Below, piece by piece: positions 12,101 through 23,382 of a stretch of DNA of 64,000 bases; position 1 is the stretch's first letter; each line of letters opens with the position of its first letter. Origin of the DNA: Vitellaria paradoxa (Eukaryota; Streptophyta; Magnoliopsida; Ericales; Sapotaceae); the NCBI GenBank assembly GCA_019916065.1, contig CM034241.1, positions 9,275,223 through 9,339,222 on the forward strand. Direction: 5' to 3'. The notes under the pieces are model-generated. The model worked only from the letters and a program-made list of their open reading frames with translations, was not told the origin of the DNA and did not search any database. The position numbers and the translations under genes are program-made.

Positions 12101-15100
12101 CTCATATTATTCGTCCAAAAAACATTGTTTAGAAAAATAAGAGCAAATTCTGAATTCCTGGAGAACTAAACTTACTCAAAATCGGGCCATTTTAAACAAT
12201 CCTCAGATCGCAAGGCTGGCGTTGCTTGGCAATAAAAGAAACCTGTCAGTGTCAATGCATATGCAGCCACTTTGCCCAACAATAACAAAACATTTGTAGC
12301 TTTGCTGGATGAAATCCCCCAAAAAAAAAAAAAATGTAAAATCAGGTGTTTATTTCACTAAGTAAAAAATATTTAAGAAGAAAATGGAAAATATAAAACA
12401 CAGTAAAGCAGAAGAGCAAAACACGACCATATAACTAAAGTACCTCCGAGAATGTTTGTGTAAGTCCCAGTGGAGGAACTTAAGTCGATTCTCCTCTGAC
12501 AAATCTTGATTAATAAATTCAATTGCATTGGCAAATTCTGCACGAAGAATAGATTCCCGGGGTTTCTTCTCATGCGTCTGTGGATTACAAAAAAGTTAAA
12601 TTAATCAAAGGTACTTACCATGAAAAAAAATCTCAGACCTGACCAATCAACCTAGTCATTTTTTGGAATAATAGGTACTCTAATGCTAGGACTTCATTGC
12701 ATCTTAGAGTTACTAAAGAAAGAAAAGGCAACCTCTACAAGGACTGATGCAAAATGATATTTGCGATCGCACTTCCCCCACCCCACCCCACCCCACCCCA
12801 TCCCACCCCCAAAAAATAAGAAATAAAAAAATGATATGTGCAATTGCTCATTTAATTCCAAAGATTTACCTTAATCAAATTCAAAATGATTATGGGGTTT
12901 CCATATCTCTTGGCAAGATTTTCAAAATGAAGTCTGGTGGCCTCATAGTTTTGGTCCTTCTTTAACACTGGAAGGGAAAAAGTCAGCCTAACAGATATAG
13001 ACAACTTTTACAGCTACAAGTTACATGCAGAGACATACATATAATGTCAGGTTTAAGATTCAGGCGTGAAGTTTCCTGGGACCAGAAGAGTGGGATTGAA
13101 CCACGGTTTTGAACAATGGAACTAATTTGCACAGGACACCCTTCAGGAACATCCTCAAACACAATCTGTTCAGTCTCAACATCATTAGCTACGCTGCCCA
13201 TCTCATTTACGCCTCGTTTCAAATACCTAAATTAGATAAAAGCAATAAGGTGTCAACATCAACATATAAATAATCATATAAGATTAATTTTCATTTCAAC
13301 AAGCAAACTCTAGCATAAAAGGAAGTTCCATGTAAATGCAAGGCATGGAAACTACCAGAGGAGGTTTAAAAACACTAACAATGGAAAAACAAAAAGTCCA
13401 GGAATTCAGCAAAACTAGATCTACCAAAAAAACGTAAGTTTAAAGGAAGAAGTCCTCTGTTTTAGTTTGGAAGGCCTTCTACTTTCTGGATACGTGAAGA
13501 ATACAGTAAGCAGCATGCTATGAGCTTCATGGTTGATTTGTTACCATTTCTGCCTTTCACCCGCCAAAGATAAAAATGCTCTAAATTTTGAACCTTACAT
13601 TACACAGCTCACCCCAGCCCAAAAGAGGAACACCCAAAGAGGTGCAGGAGCATATTATGGAAGACATTTTAGGCAACTAAACAGACATTCAAATTACAGA
13701 TACAAAACCTTACTGGATTCTGCTCTCTGTTTATCAAATGATACAAAGTCAAATATTTATTTTTTGGTGAGTTAAAAAAGTGAAGCAATTTTAATTTTAC
13801 CATGACAACAAAACATAAAATTCAGTAGGCGAACACAGCTCACCAGTGGCCACAGAAAAGGAATGAACTAACTTCTAACAAACCATCAATATTTTCCAGG
13901 GAAGAAACTAGTGCAAGGACTAAGTCTCAACACCATAAAATCCTCCATTTCCTGAAATCCTGCTGAATAAATTCTCTTCTTGTTTTTCTTTTTTTTTTTG
14001 CCGGCTTTTTTTTTTCTGATCTTGTTAAGGAACACTCCAATTACTGTCCTAATTGGTCCCCCAGACGATATATGGGCATGATGCAAATTACTACTGCTAG
14101 AGATATTCAGAGATATTGTATATTAATGTACATTCATATATCTCTGTATTTATATATCTAGTCTTGAAGTGATGCATCTAGTCGAGAGGTATTTATACAA
14201 ATCATTGACAATCCAATTAGGTGTCAAGCCATTCCATTCCATCTCTACTCTCAACATGGTATCAAAGCAGAGGTCCTAAAAGAATTTCTTTCCTTCCCTC
14301 TTTGCAAAATCAAAAACCCTGATTTTTCTTTTAGAAATTTCTTCAATTTGAGATTTCTTTCAGAGATTTTCTTCAATCGCAAATTGAACCCTCTAACATT
14401 CTTTTGATTGCTTCCAAAGCCTTCTTCAATCGTCTGGAAACATCCTCGATCGATTTTTGTCCTTCCGAGATCCAAACCAGTTGCCATCTTCAATTGTCAC
14501 ATAGCCCAGACAATCACGATCATCAAATCGCAAATGTAATCACCAGTTGACATCATCGGAGCCTCTCTTGTCCTTTGCAATCACCGCTATAGTTGCACCA
14601 TCAACCGACAAGCCTCCGATGTCTCTTATATGGGAGAATTCCATCTCTCAGCATCAAGAAGTCCCTATATAGTCTCAAACAATCTTCTCTTGCTTGGTTT
14701 GGTAGGTTCAGTACTTAACTCGAACCCCAAACATCTAAATGAACTAAAGAAAAAGGACTTGAAACCCCGCTATTAACTCTAGGGAAAAAGGAAGGTCGAT
14801 GATGCTTTTTCCAATTGGCTCGAAACCTTGCTATTAACTGTAGGGAAAAAGGAAGGTCCATGATACTTTTCCAGTTGACACGACTCACATTCTAAGGACT
14901 TTAACGGCACAAGCTAGGCGCCATAGATTTTAGCCTATCAAGAGACAGATGACCAAGACGACAAAGAATTTCCATAGAAGATGCTACTATAGAACAAGCT
15001 TTGGATCCAAATGGCGCATTAAGATAGTAGACTCTGCTAATTTCATACCTGCCACCAATCATCTCCTTTGTCTTTATGTCCTGAATAATGATAGAGTCAG

Positions 15101-18100
15101 AGAAGAAGAATACTTAACAATTTAATTGTTTTGTAAAATTGCTAATAGACACAAGATTATATGAAAAAGATAGGACATATAAAATAAAGGATAAAGGGAA
15201 ACAAATGTGCAGTACCAATACCTCCAACTAGGTTATGAAAACCATTAATTGTAGTGACAAAAAGAATGGTAGAGCAATATTGAATGGTAGAAAACAAAAT
15301 TGGGTATTCCAGGTATACAGTCTAAAGCACCAAAATCAAGAAACCAAGTTGGAATGACAAACAATGAGAATACCTCCATGTGCAAGAGAGGCTATAGCAA
15401 GAGATGCATAATGAGTTGTTTGATACTGAAGGAATTTAGAGTATCCTCACTAGAGATAGTCACAAGCGGATAAGAATAAGTCTTAATGCTAGTAGGCATA
15501 TCAGTAGGAGCAGGAGTATCAACAATAGTGGCATGTGCCATCTGCACAGGCTTATCCTATAGTTTCCAACATTTTTCATGGAGATATTCAATCCATCCAC
15601 AATGTGTACATTTTGGTCAAGTTCTTTGGCCCTTAATGCTGCGGTTTCTTCCACTGTTTTTTTAAGTGACACACCCATCAATAGAACCAGTCTAACTAGA
15701 AGAGCAGAATGAGTAGACTCGAATTCAACTAGAAAAGGAGTCTGAGGACTAACCAATAGAGCATGAAAGTAAGCCTTACAAGAGATGGGAGAGCACCACC
15801 ATCGAGAATTTGTGCCTTGACTGGTTCAAACTCTGAATCAAGACCAACAAGGAACTTCAATGCAACTATCTGCTTCCTTTGCCTCTGCATTTCACTAATA
15901 TCAACCAATAATGATTGAAGAGAGTTCAATTCTTTATATATCTTCTTTAGAGCCACAAAATACTATGTGAGTGTTATTCCAAATTGTTAAAATTTAAAGA
16001 AATCACTAGAGACATTATAGATACAATTGAGATCACTGGAGTATAATAAACGAATATAATCCAAATCTCCTGATAGGTGTTTAGATGAGTACACATATCT
16101 GAAACCTTAGCTTCCATAAAATTCCATAAAAGGCCCATAATATTTGCATCATCCTAAATCCAAGTGTCATTGGAGGGTGTAAAATAGGCTATAGCAATGT
16201 CAATAAGATGTCTCTGTTTGCCAGGTCCAGTCAAGGCAATTTGACTACCTTGGACCACTGAAGATAGCTTTTCCCATTTAACTTCTAAATAGTTAGAAAG
16301 TTAGGCCAACAAGAGGACTTTGATGGCTCCATAGGGATAGCACTGGTGGCGGCACTAAATTCAAGGGTTATTGCTGATTGTGGCAAGAACAAAGCTAGAA
16401 CAACAATGAAAGTCAACAAGTCATTTGTTGATGAAAGACGATGGTCGCAGAGCCCAAAGATGATTGACAATTAACGATGAGAAGCCTGATGAACGAAGTT
16501 GCAAAACAACGACGAAGTTCGAGATTTAATGACGCTTTTGTGATTGGTGTCGATGACTTAGGTTTCTATGAAGATGGCTAGGTTTGACAATAAGTGACTG
16601 CGATGAAGAGGATGCCAAGTGGTGTCAATGACTAGGGTTGCTACGAGATGAGCCTGAGGCTGCGATGATGGCTAGGGTTTCGGCGATCGCTGACTACGAT
16701 GGACAAAGCCGAGGATGACGATCGATTGCACGGAGATAAAGCTAACACCGAAAACGTCAATGAAGATCGATGACGCTGATGTTGACAAAGCCAATTGATG
16801 ATCATTAAGTGATCAACGTAGGTCAAGGCTGACCAACGACGATGAACTTTGGGTTACACAAAACCTCCCCCCCCCCCCCCAAAAAAAAAATCATAGAATT
16901 AGAATCTCCACTCTAATACCATGGGAAGAAACTAGGATTAAATAGAATTGCTTAACACTCTTAGAATTGGCTAAGCATGTATTTATATCCGTTGAACAAG
17001 TTACAGATTAGGAAACGATAATAAAATCAAATCACCTAAATCATCCTATTCTATATTTATAATATTCACAATATTCTCTAACAAGAAAAATAGAATCAAA
17101 GTAAAAGAAGATATTGAGCAAAAGATAAAGAAAGAAAAGATTAGAGAAACACAAGCAATTATATCAATCAATAATCTTCAAAATTCAAGTCTCCCAACCT
17201 TTACAATCAATAGCCTTTGTTCGATAAGGGTTGCAATAAACTGATGAGAGTTCCAGATTATCCCCCCCTCCAAAAAAAAATAGCCTTTATATAGGCTATC
17301 CAACCCTATCATTACTTTAAATAACTCAAAATTAAATCTCCAAAAGATCAAATCAAAAATAAATATCTCCTATAAAATCTCTAAAGAATTCTCGAAATAA
17401 ACCAAATATAATAAAGAAAATAAAATAAAGGAAACAAAGCCATAACAAACATAAACTTCTATGATGTGCTATCAAAATTTATGGAGAACAAAAACAAAGA
17501 AATATATTTCTTCCCAAAACATAAAAAATAGCTGTAATTAGCTACAAAAGAAAAAAGAACATATATTCTTTGCAATTTTGTATTCATTCTGACCTGGTGC
17601 CTGCATAATGACGTGATCGTCTGGCAATTAGAGTAAGTCTAAAGTCCCGCCCCGATATAGAAAGTTTAGCCTGATTGAGAGAGCTTATTCCCATCAATAA
17701 ATTATCAAACATTAAAATCCTTCAAAAAGGATGCAAATAATCCATAAGTTTTATCAGAACATGTTCGAAAGTAATACATAAAAACTATTCAGTTGGATTA
17801 ATTGCACAGCATAAACAAGTCAGTCCTGAACCCACCCTGTGATCATATATAAATAAAACAGTACCATTTAAGAAACACTAACGAAAAAGTCCAAATAAGT
17901 TCTATTTATTTATTTGGACAAGACAGGCACGGAATATCAATAAAATTGTAAGAGGACGAGAGGGTTAGCTGAGGTGAAAAATGTCCCCCCTCAAACTAAA
18001 GGATATGGGTCCAAGTCATCCCAACCCCCTTCCCCTAATAAATAATATTTTCTTCTTAAAAAGTACAGTTGTAAGAGAAACTGTCAAAAAAAGTACACTT

Positions 18101-20834
18101 TGATTATAAAAAAAAATTAATAATAATAATAATTAAGATATATATTTTGTTAGGTATTCTAGTTTATAAACCAAGATTATGAATAAAAGAACATATTTAT
18201 ATGTGAGTTCATTAAAACTTCAATAAAATACCCGAAAAACGAAGCAGAGTGCACCATTACCTGTTTGAAAAACCCATATACTAATGCAACTGTCCAAGTA
18301 GTATTCTGGAGTAGACTTCTGATTCCACAGGTCAAGAACTCATTCCAAACAAACATGGTTTCATAGAGTACATGACCCCTCTCATTATCACACATGTTCT
18401 TTTGAAGACTACGCATAATATGGTATGAGTAGCTGAAGAAGAAGTCCTTCGTAAGGTCCACCATGCACAGGAGCTTCTTGTATCTATGCCATCAATTAAA
18501 CAGAGACCACAAATTCAATCATTACAACTCATCCCAGTTTTGACCCAAAGTTTTAGACGAAAAAGATGCTGCATTAATACCTTTCCATGTGTTAATGAAA
18601 CAAAAAATAATAATTTTTTCCATTCCGCTCAACAATTGTAATAACTTGTGATTTCATAAATAATACTTTATAGAAAATACCAAGCCCACAAATGTCTCAA
18701 GTTGGCAAATCAAATTTGCAGAATGGAAAAATGGAAGGACTCCATCTGCAAATAGCTAGTACGAAAACTAATAGCCAATGCTTAAACAATAAAAGCTTCT
18801 AAATTTGAAATTTTTCCAGAGCTGTCTTTGTGTTGTATGCAGCAGGGTATGATGCAATACATTTTAAGCAACCAGCCTAGATATGTGGTCTAAACTGGTC
18901 AAGCACATTCATCTGTATATCTAGCTTACTATGTTTAGCCAAGTACCTTCGAGATGCATAAGAATTGCCTATCATAATAAGACGCTCAAAAACAGAATTT
19001 GTTGCAAAATAGCAGAAGGGTTATACAGACCAAAATCATCACCGAAGGATGACAAAACTTGTAAAATATAAATGAGTGTAAAGCATTTTCATAGTCATTT
19101 CTGCATGGGAGTTATATTGACAGACACATAACAGTAGAACGGACAATTACCTGTTCTCATTCCTAGAATTGATCATGTTGGCCTGGACATTGGAATTTGG
19201 AAGGGGAATCATTGCACTCTCGGAGACAGCGTATATAGCATGGCCACAAATTGCACCAATCTGCCTTCTTTTTGTGATAAGAAGCATATAGTAAGGACCC
19301 AGAAATTTAATGAACCCTAAAAGAGCACCAAAATGCAATTAGTGCAGCAATGTAGACACTTGAGTTGGGCAGAAAATTTGCAGTTGAAGATTACATACCA
19401 ACAATTCCATAACAAGTCGTAACAAATTTAAGTCCACCAGTGGGCCTGTTTCCCTCATGTATCCTTCTCAATAGATCGCAACATTCAGTCTGTGTATAGA
19501 TGGTTGAATCTTCACGAATGTTCAACTCAGAAGGCTCCGACCTGTCAATCTTTAACACTCTCCAATATGTTCTACTCTTATCCCTTCCTACCATATAAAA
19601 TTTCTGCACCATAATATTTGCAAATGAATAGCGTAAGTGTTGCATGATCACAAATTCATACAAATGATTGCTGATCACAGTCTTTTATACTATTAAAATA
19701 TAGCCATATGGGCATCCTATTTTCCAAAACCATCAAATCACTGTATATGCATCCCCATACCAGTCCAAGTTTTTATAGCTCGGCTGCCTCTCAACTCAAC
19801 AAGAAATAAACTTGTAAATCAGGTAGAGCCTAATATTCTGAGAAAATGCTTCAAGGACAAACAGGGAAATAATTATACGGTTTTTGGTTGTCCAATGAGA
19901 ATGATACGAGTCTCTAACATTTCAGACAGCATTCTAATTATCCTGCTTAAAGCACAATATCAGAAACTGGAAATTACGAGCATTATATCAATAAAATATT
20001 GCAAGAGAAATCATTAACATAGAACTTGAGGTTTCATTTAAATTCCTAAAATCTCCATGACAAAGCTTAACATTGTGGATGCTGACAAAATTAAACTTGG
20101 CTGAATCTAATTAGAGGATTTCCTAAAATCATTATGAAACGGTATTCATAGCCAATTTTGCACACATCAGGCTGTTAAAGATACTCCACACCAGTGCATG
20201 ACTTCCTTCACGACATGAACTCAGGGCTGTTTTCCAAGAAATACCTACCAGTAAAATTAGCTAAAGTGTACCAAAACTTTTGGCAGTAAAAAATTTACTT
20301 GGCTTGCCAATGTTAGTGGTCATTAGGACTGTACTGTGTCAGGCTGTTTGAGATAAAATGAATATCACTATTCCAGAGGACAAAATAAAAAAAAAAAATC
20401 CTAAAATTTAAAGCTGGCTTTGACAAAAAACAGATACGCCCAACAACCATATCCTAAAATTTCAATTGTATGTAAAAGTAAAACACCCAGAATTCAAAAT
20501 AGAAGTCAGCAAACAAAGGAACAGGCTCACTGTCCGTGGAAAATTTTGTACTCAGTCCAAAGGGCGGGTTAATAGCAATAAATGAATTTAAAAAAAAATG
20601 CAAAATCCAAAAGAAATTCCAAGATCCCATTTTGAATCAAAACATTAATTAAGTCATGACAAGGCAAACAACACAGTAGAAAAAGTGAGAAGAAGATTTG
20701 CATACCGATCGAGTCTCGTAAAGTCTGAATTTCTGCATATAGACATGGTCGGCAGGCGGAGAAGAAGGCGCTGGAGATGGGGATTCGTCTTCGGTGGTCA
20801 GAGACTGCGGTGGCCGCTCGTTCTCTGACGCCAT
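3114..20834 (-). CDS. SAC3-like: SAC-domain phosphoinositide phosphatase (plant SAC1-SAC5 group, SAC3-like), 16 exons
   Basis: Exons (minus): 20834-20706, 19603-19399, 19316-19151, 18483-18261, 17670-17594, 13226-13039, 12967-12870, 12577-12444, 12304-12176, 10488-10107, 8796-8675, 8450-8337, 7230-7030, 4550-4398, 4088-3980, 3179-3114. All junctions are GT-AG and phases fit. The sum is 2496 nt, or 831 aa, as usual for plant SAC1-5. The Sac domain opens with [11 protein letters not shown] (exon 1) and contains [16 protein letters not shown] (exon 4), [16 protein letters not shown] (exon 6) and the catalytic [12 protein letters not shown] (exon 10; Cys510, Arg516 of CX5R, intact). The tail is acidic and Ser-rich. 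Family members hydrolyse phosphoinositides; Arabidopsis SAC2-5 are tonoplast PI(3,5)P2 phosphatases. I chose the ATG at 20834 ([10 protein letters not shown]); an in-frame ATG at 20909 would add 25 residues. Exon 13 (67 codons) is symmetric and could be skipped in frame. Subgroup assignment is inference. Confidence 0.93.
6192..6552 (-). mobile_element. TRIM (miniature LTR retrotransposon), minus orientation
   Basis: On the minus strand the 5' LTR runs 6552-6420, starting TGTTAGAAGTTGTCC and ending TTTTCA. A Met-tRNA-type primer site, TGGTGTTAGAGC, follows at 6419-6408. A diverged 3' LTR copy lies at 6339-6192 and ends CTTTACA. Flanks ATCAT (6187-6191) and AGCAT (6553-6557) match at 4 of 5 bases, a plausible worn target duplication. 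There is no coding capacity. One LTR has gained a T7-AA-G13 tract (6276-6297) where the other has only TTTTATATGGGAG. It sits in SAC intron 13 and belongs to the same family as the element at 7404-8013. Confidence 0.75.
6640..6784 (+). mobile_element. tRNA-derived SINE with perfect 18-bp target site duplication
   Basis: The body (6658-6766) carries an RNA polymerase III A box, TGGCCGAGTGG, and a B box, GGTTCAACACC, as in a Leu/Ser-type tRNA, and ends in an A-run then (AAT)n. The identical 18-mer ATAATAACTTCCATTACA flanks both sides (6640-6657 and 6767-6784). The spacing and the tail fit a SINE and not a functional tRNA gene: the sequence between the boxes does not fold as a clean cloverleaf. 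It is inserted in SAC intron 13, antisense to the gene. The undamaged duplication and internal promoter suggest a fairly recent insertion. Confidence 0.88.
7404..8013 (+). mobile_element. TRIM (miniature LTR retrotransposon), plus orientation
   Basis: The 5' LTR (7404-7532) starts TGTTAGATGTTATC and ends CTTTACA. It is followed at once by a perfect Copia-type primer site, TGGTATCAGAGC (7533-7544). A diverged 3' LTR (7889-8013) begins TGTTGTCCTACG and ends CTTTGCA. Flanks TGGAC and AGGAC share GGAC, a likely worn 5-bp duplication. The interior, about 350 bp, has no gag or pol and carries an 84-bp tandem duplication. It lies in SAC intron 12 (7231-8336). Confidence 0.8.
7596..7763. repeat. 84-bp tandem duplication inside the TRIM
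   Basis: Two adjacent 84-bp units (7596-7679 and 7680-7763) both start GGCTAGCGTGAAGGAAG and contain TTAGAAATTCCACATCG. The latter resembles the start of this TRIM family's own LTR, so internal duplication may have involved an LTR tip. An open frame across the repeat is not a gene. Confidence 0.8.
8797..10106 (-). other. SAC intron 10
   Basis: Non-coding between exon 11 and exon 10. It holds two homopolymer pairs, a C-run with A-run near 9168-9190 and a T-run with G-run near 9789-9815. Short open frames on the plus strand here have no recognisable content. Confidence 0.7.
10690..11780. mobile_element. degenerate, possibly nested transposon in SAC intron 9
   Basis: The left part (from about 10690) reads AGGCAGTGACAAGATTTG followed by a GGCC-rich block. 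The right part (to about 11780) ends CCCCCAGGGGGTCATG and then ATCCCTGACACTAG. These are weakly complementary, as worn terminal inverted repeats could be. Nested inside, from about 11092 (TAGGGGTGCACAAAA), are arrays of CCGAACC and GGTTCGG on both strands, a pattern common in plant non-autonomous DNA elements. I cannot fix its ends or class. Confidence 0.3.
14095..14760 (+). mobile_element. 5' end of a Copia-type LTR element, plus orientation (LTR 14095-14256)
   Basis: A 162-bp LTR starts TGCTAGAGATATTC and ends TACTCTCAACA. It includes a TATA-like GGTATTTATACAAAT near its 3' part. It is followed directly by a Met-tRNA primer site, TGGTATCAAAGCAG, at 14257-14270. The next several hundred bases look like a retrotransposon leader, with no intact gag. 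The element's downstream part is missing; near 14760 the sequence passes into material of the opposite orientation. The 14251-14493 minus-strand open frame is a shadow. Confidence 0.65.
14761..14881. repeat. 61-bp tandem duplication
   Basis: Two adjacent copies (14761-14821 and 14822-14881) share GCTATTAACT and TAGGGAAAAAGGAAGGTC with a few differences. They lie at the junction of the plus-oriented and minus-oriented Copia fragments. Confidence 0.75.
15460..15956 (-). pseudogene. degenerate Copia gag (nucleocapsid) remnant
   Basis: Two overlapping minus-strand frames carry recognisable Copia gag features. The motif [16 protein letters not shown] is followed by a short Ser/Pro-rich link and then a decayed zinc knuckle, [14 protein letters not shown], reached only by changing frame. 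Frameshifts and stops make it non-functional. It belongs to the minus-oriented fragment in SAC intron 5. Confidence 0.7.
16867..16890. repeat. C14-A10 homopolymer pair (T10-G14 on minus)
   Basis: A run of 14 C followed directly by 10 A lies in the leader of the minus-oriented Copia fragment, a few bases from its primer site. It is one of several such T-run/G-run tracts in the window. Confidence 0.85.
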
Positions 20835-22826
20835 TGGGAGTTCGAAGGGTTCAGATCCCGAGCCTTTGGCTCGGGGTCCAATCACAAGCGCATTTAACCG
20901 ATACGACAAAATTCACCTCTGTTCCGAAAATCTATAACCCATCATCATACAGCTTGGTTGCTTCAAATATAACATTTCCTCCAATCGTTCTTCTTATTGG
21001 TACCTTTTTTCCTTTTTATTTTTTTCCCCTTCTTCTTTTCTTTTCTATTCCAATTCCTACCCTTTTGGTTCACAATCAAACGCCCTCTGCCAAGCAATTC
21101 CTGACTTGTACCCACATAAACTATACACTATTTATACATACATATATATATATATATACACAGGTACTTCTGATCTTCGATCACAGTACGGACAAACGAC
21201 GAATTGATGAGAACTGGGGAGAAAACCACACAAGGGTTTGAGAAATTCTGAATCTTTTCTTTTGAGAAGGGAAGCTAAGCAAAAGAAGAAGAAGAAGAAG
21301 AAGAAGAAGAAGAGGAAATAATAAAAAAGAAACGACACACGAAGCCGGAAATGGAATAAATACGGGGTTTTGGAAATGGAGATGAGAACTTCTACTGCTG
21401 GCAGATACACGTAGAGAGGAAGATTTTAACAGAGAAAGAACAAGAAGGTGAAAAAAAATTGTGTTACCATTAAAAAAAAAAAAAAAAATGTGGGTTGTTC
21501 TGGAAATGAATGCTCAAATTTAGTGACCTATTTTGGCTTGATTGATGATAATTATGGTGATAATGATGATGTTGGTATTATATTACCTTAGAGAGAGAGA
21601 GAGAGATCGCTCAGATCCAAGGGGCAAAATGAAAACCACAACTTAGGTGGCCGTACTACCGGCATCCCCACCTCAACAAAGGGGCGTTTGAAACTTCAAT
21701 AACCTCTAAAAATTTTTAATAGTTAATTTTAAAATTATTATGTAATGATTATTAAATATTTATATTTGATTTGATATAAAATTATTAAAAATATATAAAA
21801 TGACACGCATCAAAATTTTAGTAGAATATTTTGAAAATATTAAAATTTTGTGTAATTTTCTATACAAATATCAGATCACTTTTTTTGAATTCTAGCAAAA
21901 TCCGTTGGAACGTACTATTTTGATCCGTTCCAATAGCTTTTGAAATTTTTTTATAGTCTAAGAACCTGTCAACTTTTAAAATTTTTTGAGATTTTTTAAA
22001 AATTTTTGAGACTCTAAACACCTCCAAAATGTGAAAATTGTAACCCCCACCCCCCAAACAAAATAATAATAATAATGATAATTCATTCGATTTAACCCAC
22101 TCTTGAAAGTCATAATTTTTTTAACTTTTTGTAATTTTTAACCATTTTTAGATGAAATTTTTGATGCATTTGATAAAATAGGTAAAAAATTTTAGTGACT
22201 TTTAACAAATTTTAGATGTTTGATAAAATTTTTTCCCAATTTTTATGTATTTGATAAAAATTTTGTTAATTCTGAACAGAGTTAAAATGAAATAACTATT
22301 ATACTCCTTGTCAAGTAAATAAAATTAATGTGTTGGCAATTTACCGAGTAAACAAATTACCAACTTTTGATATTTTGCCAAACACTGAAAACATTAAAAG
22401 TTGGTAATTTTTTTTTACCAATTTTACTCCTCCAAACAATACCTTATTTCTAATTTGTTGACCTTTTTTTTTAATTTCGTTAATGCATGCGTATATTTTT
22501 ATATATAATATTATATATATGTAATTGCTGTGCTTATGTATTGGATTTGGACAACCCAAAAAGGCCAATTTTAAGAAGCAAGCTTCTCGTGAACTTGCTG
22601 CCTTCTTTTTTTTCCCCCTTACTAATGAGTTGAAAATTATTTGTTTATTTGTAAAGAATTAGTCATAAGAGAGACAAAAAATAATTAATTAATTGAAACG
22701 TGTTACTTGCTTTAATTGATAATTGACCATCTTTTCTTCTCTACCATTAAACATTTTATTTTATTTATTTATTTTCTTTTTTAATCTAATTTGCTTAAAT
22801 ATGATATATATATATATATATATATG
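20835..22826. other. 5' UTR, promoter and upstream flank of the SAC gene
   Basis: This stretch lies upstream of the chosen start codon. It includes a likely TATA box, a (GAA)n tract at about 21280-21313 and a GA-run at about 21592-21606. Beyond about 21700 it is AT-rich, with no gene seen. The plus-strand open frame at 20777-21241 runs antisense across exon 1 and has no recognisable content. Confidence 0.65.
21129..21136 (-). promoter_or_regulatory. candidate TATA box of the SAC gene
   Basis: The minus strand reads TATAAATA here, about 295 bp upstream of the start codon at 20834, next to a (TA)n run. It would give a 5' UTR of roughly 260 nt. Position and match are reasonable, but no transcript start can be seen from sequence alone. 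Confidence 0.4.
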
Positions 22827-22981
22827 GAACGTTTGGAGTGACAAAAAATGTGATAAAATCAGATAAAGTGAAATAAGTTGTGAGTTCGTAATTTATACAG
22901 TACGATAAAAAATGAATAATTTTTAAAATTTATTAATATTTTCACCCTTTTTTAAACTTTTTTATAACTTCAAACAAAGTC
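22827..22981. mobile_element. short MITE-like element
   Basis: About 155 bp with imperfect inverted ends: GAACGTTTGGAGTGACAAA at the left and, read on the minus strand, GACTTTGTTTGAAGTTATAA at the right. The interior is AT-rich and non-coding. Its ends resemble the other TTTGGAG-ended elements of this window. Confidence 0.5.
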
Positions 22982-23211
22982 ATAATTATAATAGTGGTTA
23001 ACTAAATTTTATTTAAATTTATTTCATTTATTAGGGGACGGTAAATTAAGGGGCAGCCCACCTAGATCCGAATCTCTCCAATGATTGATATTTGTTTATT
23101 TGTTTTGTAGGGGCTGGGGGCAAAAGAGTCCGAACTTGACCCCACGTCGGGTGAATAGTGATGAACCACCTCTGTACGGACTCTTGCTGTATGCGATTCG
23201 AAATTGTCCTA

Positions 23212-23382
23212 TGTGTTTGGAGTTGTATAAAAGTGTATAAAATAAAATAAAATAAAATTATAAAAATAAATATCTCGTAATTCATGCAGTGAGTGAAGAA
23301 TTTAAATTTTACTATCTCATAATTCGTATTTATAACTATTTGTAAGATTTTATTTTATTTTAAAAAGCTCCAAACAAAGCTA
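23212..23382 (-). mobile_element. MITE family B, copy 1
   Basis: About 170 bp. Read on the minus strand it starts GCTTTGTTTGGAGC, contains CTTACAAAT, TATGAGATAGTAAAATTT and TCACTCACTGCA, and ends ACAACTCCAAACACA. It aligns along its whole length with 51913-52088 in the opposite orientation, which shows it is a mobile repeat. Confidence 0.7.

Larger units (their letters stand above)
14880..17083 (-). mobile_element. 5' part of a second Copia-type element, minus orientation (LTR 16922-17083)
   Basis: On the minus strand a 162-bp LTR begins TGTTAGAGAATATTGTG (17083) and ends TTCTTCCCA (16922). A primer site, TGGTATTAGAG, follows at 16921-16911. Degenerate gag follows (15956-15460), then a piece of the GAG-pre-integrase region near 15000-14900, where [14 protein letters not shown] can be read. 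The sequence then stops: no integrase, reverse transcriptase or 3' LTR in this orientation is seen. Its LTR sequence is unlike that at 14095-14256 apart from the first and last bases, so the two ends belong to different families. Confidence 0.65.
13227..17593 (-). other. SAC intron 5, enlarged by LTR retrotransposon fragments
   Basis: Exon 5 (77 bp, reading [10 protein letters not shown]) and exon 6 are separated by 4.37 kb. Copia-type material fills 14095-17083, as detailed below. The outer parts (13227-14094 and 17084-17593) look like ordinary AT-rich intron. A 61-bp duplication and the C-run/A-run at 16867-16890 also lie here. Confidence 0.75.

Noticed and set aside
20835..20909. Upstream in-frame ATG of the SAC gene as the true start
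   Set aside because: The 25 extra residues have no resemblance to the known N-termini I recall, while [10 protein letters not shown] leads naturally into the acidic/Pro-rich head. Kept as a possibility only.
20777..21241. 154-codon plus-strand frame
   Set aside because: It lies antisense to SAC exon 1 and its 5' region; the content is low complexity (F/Y/I runs) with no domain.
21280..21410. F-rich minus-strand frame
   Set aside because: Created by a (GAA)n microsatellite; no gene.
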